This document shows, one piece after another, positions 1 through 5,797 of a stretch of DNA of 8,694 nt (within the stretch, counting starts at the first letter, position 1; each line of letters begins with the position of its first letter). The stretch covers positions 1 through 8,694 of the forward strand of contig CBDUYD010000124.1 in NCBI GenBank assembly GCA_965371355.1. Reading direction: 5' to 3'. The notes beneath the pieces were generated by a model that worked only from the letters and a program-made list of their open reading frames with translations, did not search any database and had not been told where the DNA came from. Origin of the DNA: JASJHI01 sp965371355. GTDB lineage: Bacteria > Actinomycetota > Acidimicrobiia > Acidimicrobiales > Ilumatobacteraceae. A program made the position numbers and the translations under genes.

Positions 1-1
1 G

Positions 2-1309
2 GACGACGAACGGGACGACGACACCGCACCTGACGCCATCGCACCCGATGACATCGCTCGCGGCGAGAGCGATGCCGTGGAGCCCGCCGGGCCAGAACCC
101 GATGGTACGACGTCATCGTCGACAGAACCCGCTGCGATCTCGGTCGACCCTCGCGGCGACGATCGATCGCCGCCAAGCTCCGATCGGCCGGTGCTGGTCG
201 ATCCCGGACTCCCCGCACTCGGTCTGCACAAGCCGGCCGACGATGACGCAACCGACATGGAGACGGCCGGCGAAGAGGCCGATGAAGCGGCGGGCTCGGA
301 CACGTCCGCGGGCCACACGATCAGGATCGGGGGGGACGATGAGCTCCCCGAGATCCGCTACCTCGACGAGGAACTCGGCACGGCCGGCGACGGACCCGTC
401 TTCATCGACGACGACGACGGCGCCGACGCGATCATCGCCAGCGACGTTACCGATCGTGGCGTCGACGGCCGACTCAGGCAGCGGCGGATCGGCGTCGCGC
501 GAGCCGTGGGGCTGCGGCGGCTGCGTTGGCTGCTCGTCGCCGGCGGCGGCGTCATCCTCGTAATCGCGGCGGTCGCCGTGCTCGCGTCATCGCTGTTCTC
601 GGTGAACCAGATCACGATCGTCGGCAACCGCTACACCGATCCCGACGCGCTGAAGGCCGTGATCGTGGGCCTCGACGGCACACCGGTGCTGCTCGTCGAT
701 ACCACCGCCGTCGAGGAAGAACTCGAGGCCATCCCATGGGTCGAGGACGCGCGGGTCCGCACCTCCTTCCCGAACTCGGCGAGCATCGAGATCCGCGAGC
801 GCGTCGCCGTCACCGCCATGCCGGGAGCCGACGGGCGGACGCGGGTTCTCGACAAGGCGGGACGGGTGCTCGACCTGATCGAGGGGCAGCCGATCGCACT
901 GGTATGGATATCGGGCCCGATCACGCTCGACATTCCCGCCGGGCACTTCGCATCACCAGGGCCCACCTGGGCGTCCGCACTCGTCCCCAAGCTCACGCCC
1001 ACCGTCCGGCCGCGCGTCGAATCGATGCAGGTCACACCGGATGCATCGGACCTGCGGCTCTACCTCCGCCCGGCGAGTCCGGAGCCCGACGATGCCGACG
1101 GGACGGTCGGCACCGACACCGCGACCGGTGATGAGACCGAGACCCTGCTCGTCTACGAGGGCCCACTGATCGAGGTGCGGTTCGGCTCGGCGATCGGCGA
1201 CAACGAGCAGATCGAGAAGTTGGTCCGGCTCGAGCGCGTTCTCGACGACCTCGGAAGGAAACCGGTCTCGGTGATCGACGTGTCGACGGCCGAGGTGACC
1301 GTACTGTGA
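2..1309 (+). CDS. ftsQ: Cell division protein FtsQ (POTRA-domain divisome protein), probably 5' partial
   Basis: FtsQ is a bitopic membrane protein that links cytoplasmic divisome assembly to septal peptidoglycan synthesis through the FtsQ-FtsB-FtsL complex. Numbering from the GTG at 77: residues 1-130 are a long Asp/Glu/Pro-rich cytoplasmic region. Residues 131-150 are Arg-rich (positive inside), 151-172 form one hydrophobic transmembrane helix, and about 174-245 form a POTRA domain (VNQITIVGNRYTDPDAL, then IPWVEDARVRTSFPNSASIEI). The beta-rich FtsQ domain follows and ends with IEVRFGSAIGDNEQIEKLV and VSVIDVSTAEVTVL, typical of the family. Residues 331-356 are an acidic Asp/Thr-rich insertion in that domain. 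The frame is open from base 2 to 76 with no ATG, GTG or TTG, has the same acidic character and a GC-rich third position, and the GTG at 77 has no good SD. I therefore infer that the true start lies upstream of the window; GTG 77 (410 aa) is the fallback. Its position directly before ftsZ supports the identity. Confidence 0.9.
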   Translation, partial: DDERDDDTAPDAIAPDDIARGESDAVEPAGPEPDGTTSSSTEPAAISVDPRGDDRSPPSSDRPVLVDPGLPALGLHKPADDDATDMETAGEEADEAAGSDTSAGHTIRIGGDDELPEIRYLDEELGTAGDGPVFIDDDDGADAIIASDVTDRGVDGRLRQRRIGVARAVGLRRLRWLLVAGGGVILVIAAVAVLASSLFSVNQITIVGNRYTDPDALKAVIVGLDGTPVLLVDTTAVEEELEAIPWVEDARVRTSFPNSASIEIRERVAVTAMPGADGRTRVLDKAGRVLDLIEGQPIALVWISGPITLDIPAGHFASPGPTWASALVPKLTPTVRPRVESMQVTPDASDLRLYLRPASPEPDDADGTVGTDTATGDETETLLVYEGPLIEVRFGSAIGDNEQIEKLVRLERVLDDLGRKPVSVIDVSTAEVTVL

Positions 1310-1358
1310 CGGCGGTCGCTACCGTGCGTGCCGAGAGTCCCCGTCCGAGAGGCGCGGA

Positions 1359-1367
1359 CCTGACAGG
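1359..1367. promoter_or_regulatory. Palindromic CCTGACAGG upstream of ftsZ, possible operator
   Basis: CCTG-A-CAGG is a perfect 4-bp inverted repeat around a central A, about 85 bp before the ftsZ start. The same 9-mer occurs in the gap before sepF, 76 bp from that start. The contained CTGACA matches 5 of 6 bases of a TTGACA -35 box, but no convincing -10 lies 16-18 bp downstream, so a protein-binding site is as likely as a promoter element. The function is inferred from repetition and position only. Confidence 0.3.
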
Positions 1368-1412
1368 ATGTGCGGCAGACATTTTCCGGGCTCCCGTCAG
1401 GCGAGAGAATCG

Positions 1413-1448
1413 ATGTACATGAACCCAGCACAACGGAGGACGAACTGA
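1413..1448 (+). CDS. Possible 11-codon leader ORF overlapping the ftsZ start
   Basis: An ATG at 1413 opens an 11-codon ORF (MYMNPAQRRTN) whose TGA stop at 1446-1448 overlaps the first base of the ftsZ ATG (TGATG). The ORF contains the ftsZ SD. A modest purine-rich stretch (GGCGAGAG, near 1400-1407) could serve as its own ribosome site. The arrangement would allow translational coupling into ftsZ. A short ORF like this can arise by chance, no family is recognised, and there is no independent evidence that it is translated. Confidence 0.2.
   Translation: MYMNPAQRRTN
1435..1440 (+). promoter_or_regulatory. Shine-Dalgarno site of ftsZ
   Basis: GGAGGA lies 7 bp before the ATG at 1448. It decides the start: an in-frame ATG at 1370 would add 26 residues (MRQTFSGLPS...) that do not resemble FtsZ and has no comparable site. 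Confidence 0.8.
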
Positions 1449-2557
1449 TGGCCGGCGCTCCACAGAACTATCTGGCCGTGATCAAGGTCGTCGGCATCGG
1501 CGGGGGTGGGGTCAACGCGGTCAACCGCATGATCGATGCCGGCCTCAAGGGCGTCGAGTTCATCGCCGTCAACACCGATGCGCAGGCGCTGCTGATGAGC
1601 GATGCCGACGTCAAGCTCGACATCGGTCGCGACCTCACCCGCGGACTCGGTGCCGGCAGCGACCCGGAGGTGGGCCGTTCGGCCGCCGAGACGCACTCCG
1701 AAGAGATCGAAGAGATGGTCCGCGGTGCCGACATGGTGTTCATCACCGCCGGCGAGGGCGGCGGCACGGGCACCGGCGCGGCGCCGATCATCGCCGAGAT
1801 ATCGCGCGAGGCCGGGGCCCTCACCATCGGCGTGGTCACGCGGCCGTTCTCGTTCGAGGGTCGCCGCCGGTCCGTGCAGGCCGACACCGGCGTTCAGCGT
1901 CTCAAAGAGAAGGTCGACACCCTCATCGTCATTCCGAACGATCGGTTGCTCACCGTCGCCAACGACAAGACGAGTGTGCTCAACGCGTTCAAGATGGCCG
2001 ACGAGGTGCTGCTGCAGGGTGTCTCGGGGATCACCGGACTGATCACGACGCCGGGGCTGATCAACACCGACTTCGCCGACGTACGGATGGTGCTCTCGGG
2101 CGCTGGTTCGGCGCTGATGGGGATCGGCCAAGCGAGTGGGGACGAGCGAGCGGTGTCGGCCGCGAAGGCCGCCATCTCGAGCCCACTTCTCGAATCGGCG
2201 ATCGATGGTGCTCGCGGCATCCTCTTGAACATCACCGGCCCGTCGAGCATGGGATTGTTCGAGATGAACGCGGCCGCCGAGATCATCCACGGGGTCGCCC
2301 ACGCCGACGCCAACATCATCTTCGGCACCGTGATCGACGACGAGATGGGCGATGAGATCCGGGTCACCGTTATCGCCGCCGGCTTCGATCAGGTCGATGG
2401 CAGCCGTTCCGATCCGCTGTTCGAAGCGGGCGATGCGCCGCGCACCTCGCCGACGCGCATCACCGAACTGTTCGGCGACGATGTCGACGATGTCGACGAT
2501 GACGACCCGCTCGACGACGAAGACGACGACTTCGACGTCCCCTCGTTCCTCAAGTAG
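1448..2557 (+). CDS. ftsZ: Cell division protein FtsZ (tubulin-like GTPase)
   Basis: FtsZ polymerises with GTP into the cytokinetic Z-ring at mid-cell and recruits the divisome. The 369-aa product is full length for a form with a short linker. Visible motifs are the nucleotide-binding GIGGGGVNAVNRM (residues 16-28), NTDAQAL (42-48), the tubulin signature GGGTGTGAAP (104-113), PFSFEGRRR (133-141), NDRLL (164-168), and the T7 synergy loop NTDFADVRMVL (206-216) with catalytic-type D208 and D211. The C-terminal polymerisation domain includes GIGQASGDERAVSAAKAAI. The linker after about residue 316 is short and extremely acidic: 15 of residues 344-363 are Asp or Glu. The protein ends in DFDVPSFLK, the conserved C-terminal peptide that binds SepF in Gram-positive bacteria. 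The start is set by the strong SD at 1435-1440. ftsQ is 138 bp upstream, with no ftsA between, and pgeF is 34 bp downstream. Confidence 0.98.
   Translation: MAGAPQNYLAVIKVVGIGGGGVNAVNRMIDAGLKGVEFIAVNTDAQALLMSDADVKLDIGRDLTRGLGAGSDPEVGRSAAETHSEEIEEMVRGADMVFITAGEGGGTGTGAAPIIAEISREAGALTIGVVTRPFSFEGRRRSVQADTGVQRLKEKVDTLIVIPNDRLLTVANDKTSVLNAFKMADEVLLQGVSGITGLITTPGLINTDFADVRMVLSGAGSALMGIGQASGDERAVSAAKAAISSPLLESAIDGARGILLNITGPSSMGLFEMNAAAEIIHGVAHADANIIFGTVIDDEMGDEIRVTVIAAGFDQVDGSRSDPLFEAGDAPRTSPTRITELFGDDVDDVDDDDPLDDEDDDFDVPSFLK
2477..2503 (+). repeat. Three 9-bp tandem units in the ftsZ linker
   Basis: GACGATGTC occurs twice and is followed by the variant GACGATGAC, encoding DDV-DDV-DDD in the acidic linker just before the FtsZ C-terminal peptide. 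Repeats of this kind can change length by slippage in whole-codon steps without breaking the frame. Confidence 0.6.
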
Positions 2558-2591
2558 AGCCCACGAGCAGCGCGGCCCGTCGCACCAGATC

Positions 2592-3365
2592 GTGCAGGCG
2601 CTCTATCGCCAACGGCTCGGTGGTCGTCTGGCGGTCGCGGTGGCGACAGAGGTCTCCGACGGTGACGTTCATCCCCGGCGCGTCGATCCCGCCGTACTGA
2701 TCGAGCGCCAGATCCGAGTGGCCCGCCATCGATGGGTGATGGTCCGGGAAGTGCACGGGGTCGAGGTAATCCGCATCGGCGCCACAGCGTCCCCGGATGC
2801 TGACGGCCCAGATACGAATGGTTGGCCCTTGGCCGGCGTCGGCGACGTGCTCGTCACCGCCGAGCCCGACGTTCCGATCGCGATCTGGGCGGCCGACTGT
2901 GCGCCGATCGCCATCTTCGGCGCCGCCGGTACGACGGTCGGCATCCATGCGGGGTGGCGGGGACTCGCAGCGGGGATCATCGATGTCGGCGTCGCCCAGC
3001 TAGCGGCTCGCGGTGAGCGGCCGGTGGTCGCCGTACTCGGACCGGTGATCCATCCGTGCTGCTACGAGTTCGGTGACGACGATCTGCGCCTGGTCGCCCG
3101 TGGCATCGCCGTCGATCCCGAGCAGATCGCAGGTCGGACCGCGGACGGAGCGCTCGCCCTCGACGTTCCCGCGGCCGTGCGATCTGCGCTCGAGCGTCGA
3201 GGTGTAGCGGTCGTCGGCACCGGATCGTGCACCGGATGCGGCGGTCGCTGGTTCTCGCATCGATGTCGCCGCGACGAGGGCCGGCACGCGCTCGTCGCCT
3301 GGACGCAGGTGCCGCAGCCCGACCCCGGCCAGACGCGCAGCGCGGAGGTCGGAGGGGCGCGATGA
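2592..3365 (+). CDS. pgeF: PgeF/YfiH (YlmD, LACC1-like) multicopper-oxidase-fold enzyme
   Basis: Family members (YfiH/PgeF, YlmD, LACC1) have purine nucleoside phosphorylase and adenosine deaminase activity, and E. coli PgeF also affects peptidoglycan precursor fidelity. The family is cytoplasmic and uses a zinc site made of two His and one Cys. From the GTG at 2592 the product has 257 aa, normal for the family. The expected ligands are H55 in REVHGVEVI, C103 in WAADCAPIAIFG and H119 in IHAGWRG. IHPCCYEFG (153-161) and the C-terminal CTGC...FSHRCRRDEGRHALVAW also fit. The N-terminus is divergent: AVATEVSDGDVHP replaces the usual STR-GGVS pattern. The start is uncertain because no SD precedes 2592. 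GTG 2640, or in-frame ATGs within the ftsZ tail (2481, 2490, 2499), are alternatives, but the latter would add residues of shadow-like composition. The gap to ftsZ is 34 bp, so translation by coupling is plausible. The product can be named with confidence; the physiological substrate cannot. Confidence 0.9.
   Translation: MQALYRQRLGGRLAVAVATEVSDGDVHPRRVDPAVLIERQIRVARHRWVMVREVHGVEVIRIGATASPDADGPDTNGWPLAGVGDVLVTAEPDVPIAIWAADCAPIAIFGAAGTTVGIHAGWRGLAAGIIDVGVAQLAARGERPVVAVLGPVIHPCCYEFGDDDLRLVARGIAVDPEQIAGRTADGALALDVPAAVRSALERRGVAVVGTGSCTGCGGRWFSHRCRRDEGRHALVAWTQVPQPDPGQTRSAEVGGAR
3351..3355 (+). promoter_or_regulatory. Shine-Dalgarno site of yggS inside the pgeF end
   Basis: GGAGG lies 6 bp before the ATG at 3362 and 9 bp before the ATG at 3365, within the last codons of pgeF. 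It supports a start at the ATGATG doublet rather than an earlier in-frame ATG or the ATG at 3377. Confidence 0.6.
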
Positions 3366-4063
3366 TGACACCCGCGATGCCTGACCAGAACCGTGATGCC
3401 GAGCCTCCCTTCGGGACGCTTCCCGTCGAACTCGCCGCGTTGCGTGCGAGCATCGCCACGATCGGGCGGAGATTCTCCCACCCGGTCCGTATCGTCGCCG
3501 TCACCAAGGGCTTCGACCGGACCGCGGTCGATGCGGCCGCTGCGGCGCATTGTGATGCGATCGGCGAGAACTACGCGCAGGAGATCCTCGCGAAGCACGA
3601 TGCGCTGGAGCATTCCGGTGTCCCCGTCCACTTCATCGGCCACCTCCAGTCGAACAAGATCCGCCAACTCGTCGACCTGGTCTCGATCTGGTCGACCGTC
3701 GACAGGGACTCCTTGATCGACGAGTTGGCCAAGCGGGCGCCCGGCGCCGCGATCCGTCTCCAGGTGAACACGACCGGTGAGGCGCAGAAGGGCGGGTGCG
3801 CGGTTGACGAGGTCGGCGGGCTGATCGAGCGGGCGCGCGAGCGCGGGCTGCGCGTCGAGGGGTTGATGACCATCGGCCCGACCGCAGCGTCACCAGAAGC
3901 CGCGCGACCCGGGTTCGCATCGCTTCGGCGACTCGTCGACGAGTTCGGTCTCGACGAGTGCTCGATGGGAATGACCGCCGACCTCACCGTCGCCGTCGAG
4001 GAGGGGAGCACCGAGATCCGGGTCGGGACGCTCCTCTTCGGACCACGCCCGCCCCGCCGGTGA
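3362..4063 (+). CDS. yggS: YggS/YlmE family pyridoxal-phosphate homeostasis protein
   Basis: YggS proteins (PLPBP/PROSC family) bind pyridoxal 5'-phosphate on a single-domain TIM barrel resembling alanine racemase. They buffer intracellular PLP and affect amino-acid and keto-acid balance; no enzymatic reaction is established. The 233-aa product has the usual length. Motifs are RIVAVTKGFD (43-52) with K49 as the expected PLP Schiff-base lysine, GENYAQE (68-74), HFIGHLQSNKIR (90-101), LQVNTTGEAQKGG (133-145), GLMTIGP (167-173), and SMGMTADLTVAVEEGSTEIR (201-220) followed by VGTLLFG. The last block contains the phosphate-binding serine region. The ATG at 3362 overlaps the pgeF stop (ATGA), so the two genes are probably translationally coupled; the adjacent ATG at 3365 is equally possible. 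The gene corresponds to ylmE in the Bacillus ylm cluster. Nothing abnormal is seen. Confidence 0.95.
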   Translation: MMTPAMPDQNRDAEPPFGTLPVELAALRASIATIGRRFSHPVRIVAVTKGFDRTAVDAAAAAHCDAIGENYAQEILAKHDALEHSGVPVHFIGHLQSNKIRQLVDLVSIWSTVDRDSLIDELAKRAPGAAIRLQVNTTGEAQKGGCAVDEVGGLIERARERGLRVEGLMTIGPTAASPEAARPGFASLRRLVDEFGLDECSMGMTADLTVAVEEGSTEIRVGTLLFGPRPPRR

Positions 4064-4078
4064 CCGCCTTGCGACGAT

Positions 4079-4091
4079 GCCCTGACAGGGC
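4079..4091. promoter_or_regulatory. 13-bp palindrome GCCCTGACAGGGC upstream of sepF
   Basis: Two perfect 6-bp arms flank a central A. The core CCTGACAGG is identical to the palindrome upstream of ftsZ. It sits 3 bp before the TAGCAT box, where a bound regulator could block or modulate RNA polymerase. There is no loop to speak of and no T-run follows, so it is not a rho-independent terminator. The function is inferred. Confidence 0.35.
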
Positions 4092-4094
4092 GCG

Positions 4095-4100
4095 TAGCAT
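4095..4100 (+). promoter_or_regulatory. Possible -10 element of a sepF promoter
   Basis: TAGCAT fits the actinobacterial TANNNT -10 pattern and would place transcription initiation near 4107, giving a leader of about 54 nt before sepF. The same hexamer is found upstream of ileS. The -35 is weak: TTGCGA at 4069-4074 is 20 bp away, longer than normal. TATCCT at 4135-4140 is an alternative -10. Confidence 0.35.
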
Positions 4101-4148
4101 GCTGAGCGTCCACCAGAACACACCAGGGTTCCACTATCCTGCGGGACT

Positions 4149-4156
4149 CAGGAGGA
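4149..4156 (+). promoter_or_regulatory. Shine-Dalgarno site of sepF
   Basis: CAGGAGGA ends 4 bp before the ATG at 4161. An ATG at 4157 is in another frame. The site and the typical SepF N-terminus together fix the start. Confidence 0.75.
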
Positions 4157-4160
4157 ATGC

Positions 4161-4751
4161 ATGTCACTCTGGAAAAGGACCATGGACTACCTGGGTCTCG
4201 GTCCTGACGACGCCTACGACGACTACGACGTCAACGACGAAGCCGACCCGGATCCCCGTCAGCAGCGCGCGCCCCGCGAGCCCGACCATGGCAACCCGCG
4301 CGGCCGCGACTCCGAGCCCGATCCGGCCGTGCGAACCGTGAGCGCCCGTCCGAGCTTCCCCTCGCGTGACTTCGAGGCCTCGTCGCCACGGCGCGCCGGC
4401 AACGGGCGCAACGACGACTCCGGCGTACAGATCCGCCCACCCCAGCCCCCACCGCAGCAAGACCCCGAGCCGCAGCCCGCGCTGCGCAGCGTCCCCGGAG
4501 GATCGATGGAACCGCACACGGTGCGCCCGCGGCGCTTCGACCAGGCCCAGGAAGTGGCCGACAAGTTCAAGGACGGACAGCCCGTGATCATGAACATCGA
4601 GGGCACCGACCGCGCGGTGGCGCGTCGGCTGATCGATTTCGCCAGCGGCATCTGCTATGCCCTCGACGGCTCGATGGAGAAGGTCGCGACCGGCGTGTAC
4701 CTGCTCAAGCCGCGGGTGGCGCAGCCGCGGTACGACGACTACGCCGACTGA
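4161..4751 (+). CDS. sepF: Cell division protein SepF (membrane anchor of FtsZ)
   Basis: SepF binds membrane through an N-terminal amphipathic helix and binds the FtsZ C-terminal peptide through its C-terminal domain. In actinobacteria lacking FtsA it tethers the Z-ring. The 196-aa product has the expected three parts. Residues 1-14 (MSLWKRTMDYLGLG) are the membrane-binding helix. Residues 15-116 are a disordered linker rich in Asp, Pro, Arg and Gln. Residues about 117-188 are the SepF domain, beginning MEPHTVRPRRFDQAQEVADK and continuing through VIMNIEGTDRAVARRLIDFASG to VATGVYLLKP. The conserved glycines of the dimer-forming C-terminal part are present (G163, G170, G178). A short acidic tail (YDDYAD) ends the protein. 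The linker is fairly long. divIVA begins 23 bp downstream and probably shares the transcript. ftsZ in the same cluster encodes the matching C-terminal peptide. Confidence 0.96.
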   Translation: MSLWKRTMDYLGLGPDDAYDDYDVNDEADPDPRQQRAPREPDHGNPRGRDSEPDPAVRTVSARPSFPSRDFEASSPRRAGNGRNDDSGVQIRPPQPPPQQDPEPQPALRSVPGGSMEPHTVRPRRFDQAQEVADKFKDGQPVIMNIEGTDRAVARRLIDFASGICYALDGSMEKVATGVYLLKPRVAQPRYDDYAD

Positions 4752-4762
4752 ACGCGCACACC

Positions 4763-4770
4763 GAGGAGGA
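4763..4770 (+). promoter_or_regulatory. Shine-Dalgarno site of divIVA
   Basis: GAGGAGGA ends 4 bp before the ATG at 4775, in the 23-bp gap after sepF. It fixes the divIVA start, which also matches the family N-terminus. There is no room for a separate full promoter in this gap. Confidence 0.75.
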
Positions 4771-4774
4771 TTGG

Positions 4775-5737
4775 ATGGAACTGAGTCCGCAAGCGGTACG
4801 GAACGCGCAGTTCAAGAGCGCGCGCAAGGGTCTTGATCCCGACGAGGTCAAGGCCTTCCTCTCGAGCGTCGCCGACGAGCTCGAGCGGGCGCAGAACCAG
4901 TCGACCGCGATGGAGGCACGAGCGCGCGCCGCGGTCGCGCGCATGCAGGAACTCACCGAGAGCCCGCCCGCGCCGGCAGCCCCCGATGATGCTCCGGTCG
5001 TCTCCACCGACGAGGCCGAAACGATCAGCCGCACGCTGCTGCTCGCGCAGCGCACCGCCGATCAGGCGCTCGCCGACGCAAAGCAGGAGTCCGACAAGGT
5101 GATGGCGGCGGCCAACCTCGAGGCGAGCCGCACGCTCGAGAGTTCCCAGGAGACGTCCGCGCGCTTCCTCGAGGAGGCGCGCAACGAAGCACGCGACGTC
5201 GGCAAGGAAGAGCGCGTCGCGCTCGACGCCGAGGTCAGCGCACTGATGGCCCGGCGAGATTTCCTCGAATCCGACGTCGAGCATCTCGAGCAGTTCCTGG
5301 TCGCACAGCGAGGTCGCCTGCGAGATGCGGCGGCATCGCTCGTCGACCTCACCGAACGCATCCCGGGTGGGCTCGGCGAGGTTCGTCGACCCCTCTTGTC
5401 CGCCTCCTACGGCTCCGACTCCGCCGATGACGCGGTCGACGACGACGAGGACGAGGACACTGACCCCTACGGCGTGCCGACGCATGATGCCGACCCCGGT
5501 GCCGGCGATGACGCGGGCGCTGATATCTCACTCGATGCACCGCTGGCCGGTTCCGACGATCCCTCACTCGACGCGCCACAGACCGATGTCGACGTTGGTG
5601 CCGACGACGAGAACGTCACCACCGAACTCGCCGATCTCGTCGCCGAAACCGATGACGGGCCGTCGGTTGCACCGACAGATCCGACCCCCGCCGGCAACGA
5701 CGACGGATTCCGTCTCCGCTTCGACGACCAGCGCTGA
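4775..5737 (+). CDS. divIVA: DivIVA-domain coiled-coil protein (Wag31-like)
   Basis: DivIVA proteins assemble on negatively curved membrane at poles and septa; in actinobacteria they organise polar wall growth and division placement. Residues 1-40 of the 320-aa product match the family membrane-binding domain (MELSPQAVRNAQFKSARKGL, then DPDEVKAFLSSVADELE). Coiled-coil-rich segments cover about 32-62 and 80-195, separated by a Pro/Ala-rich break at 64-72. Residues 213-320 are an acidic low-complexity tail with DDDEDEDTD at 222-230 and two LDAP motifs, ending in a more basic GFRLRFDDQR. Compared with Bacillus DivIVA, the membrane-inserting F17 aligns with R17 and the GYD turn is GLD, so membrane contact may rely more on the K14-R17-K18 basic patch. 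The gene lies 23 bp after sepF and 66 bp before ileS. The yggT gene usual at the sepF-divIVA junction is absent. A different DivIVA-domain paralogue cannot be excluded, but the position favours the main divIVA. Confidence 0.9.
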   Translation: MELSPQAVRNAQFKSARKGLDPDEVKAFLSSVADELERAQNQSTAMEARARAAVARMQELTESPPAPAAPDDAPVVSTDEAETISRTLLLAQRTADQALADAKQESDKVMAAANLEASRTLESSQETSARFLEEARNEARDVGKEERVALDAEVSALMARRDFLESDVEHLEQFLVAQRGRLRDAAASLVDLTERIPGGLGEVRRPLLSASYGSDSADDAVDDDEDEDTDPYGVPTHDADPGAGDDAGADISLDAPLAGSDDPSLDAPQTDVDVGADDENVTTELADLVAETDDGPSVAPTDPTPAGNDDGFRLRFDDQR

Positions 5738-5791
5738 CACCGCGTCCAGCCGGTCGAACGAATGCCCATCAGTGTGCTCCGACCCGCTCGG

Positions 5792-5797
5792 TAGCAT
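5792..5797 (+). promoter_or_regulatory. -10 element of a probable leaderless ileS promoter
   Basis: TAGCAT fits TANNNT and ends 6 bp before the ileS GTG, the spacing expected when transcription begins at the start codon itself. The -35 region (around 5769-5774, TCAGTG) does not resemble a consensus. The first three bases, TAG, are also an in-frame stop for ileS, so the coding frame cannot extend across the box. Confidence 0.5.

Noticed and set aside
1..33. End of an upstream gene in frame 1, stopping at TGA 31-33
   Set aside because: Its codons end mostly in A, unlike the genes here, while the ftsQ frame over the same bases has the expected GC-rich third positions.
1310..1345. Hairpin CGGT-CGCT-ACCG after the ftsQ stop as a terminator
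   Set aside because: The stem is only 4 bp and no T-run follows; it is not distinguishable from chance in GC-rich DNA.
1397..2302. 301-codon open frame antisense to ftsZ
   Set aside because: ftsZ is unambiguous here, and the antisense translation is low-complexity His/Arg/Asp with no family resemblance.
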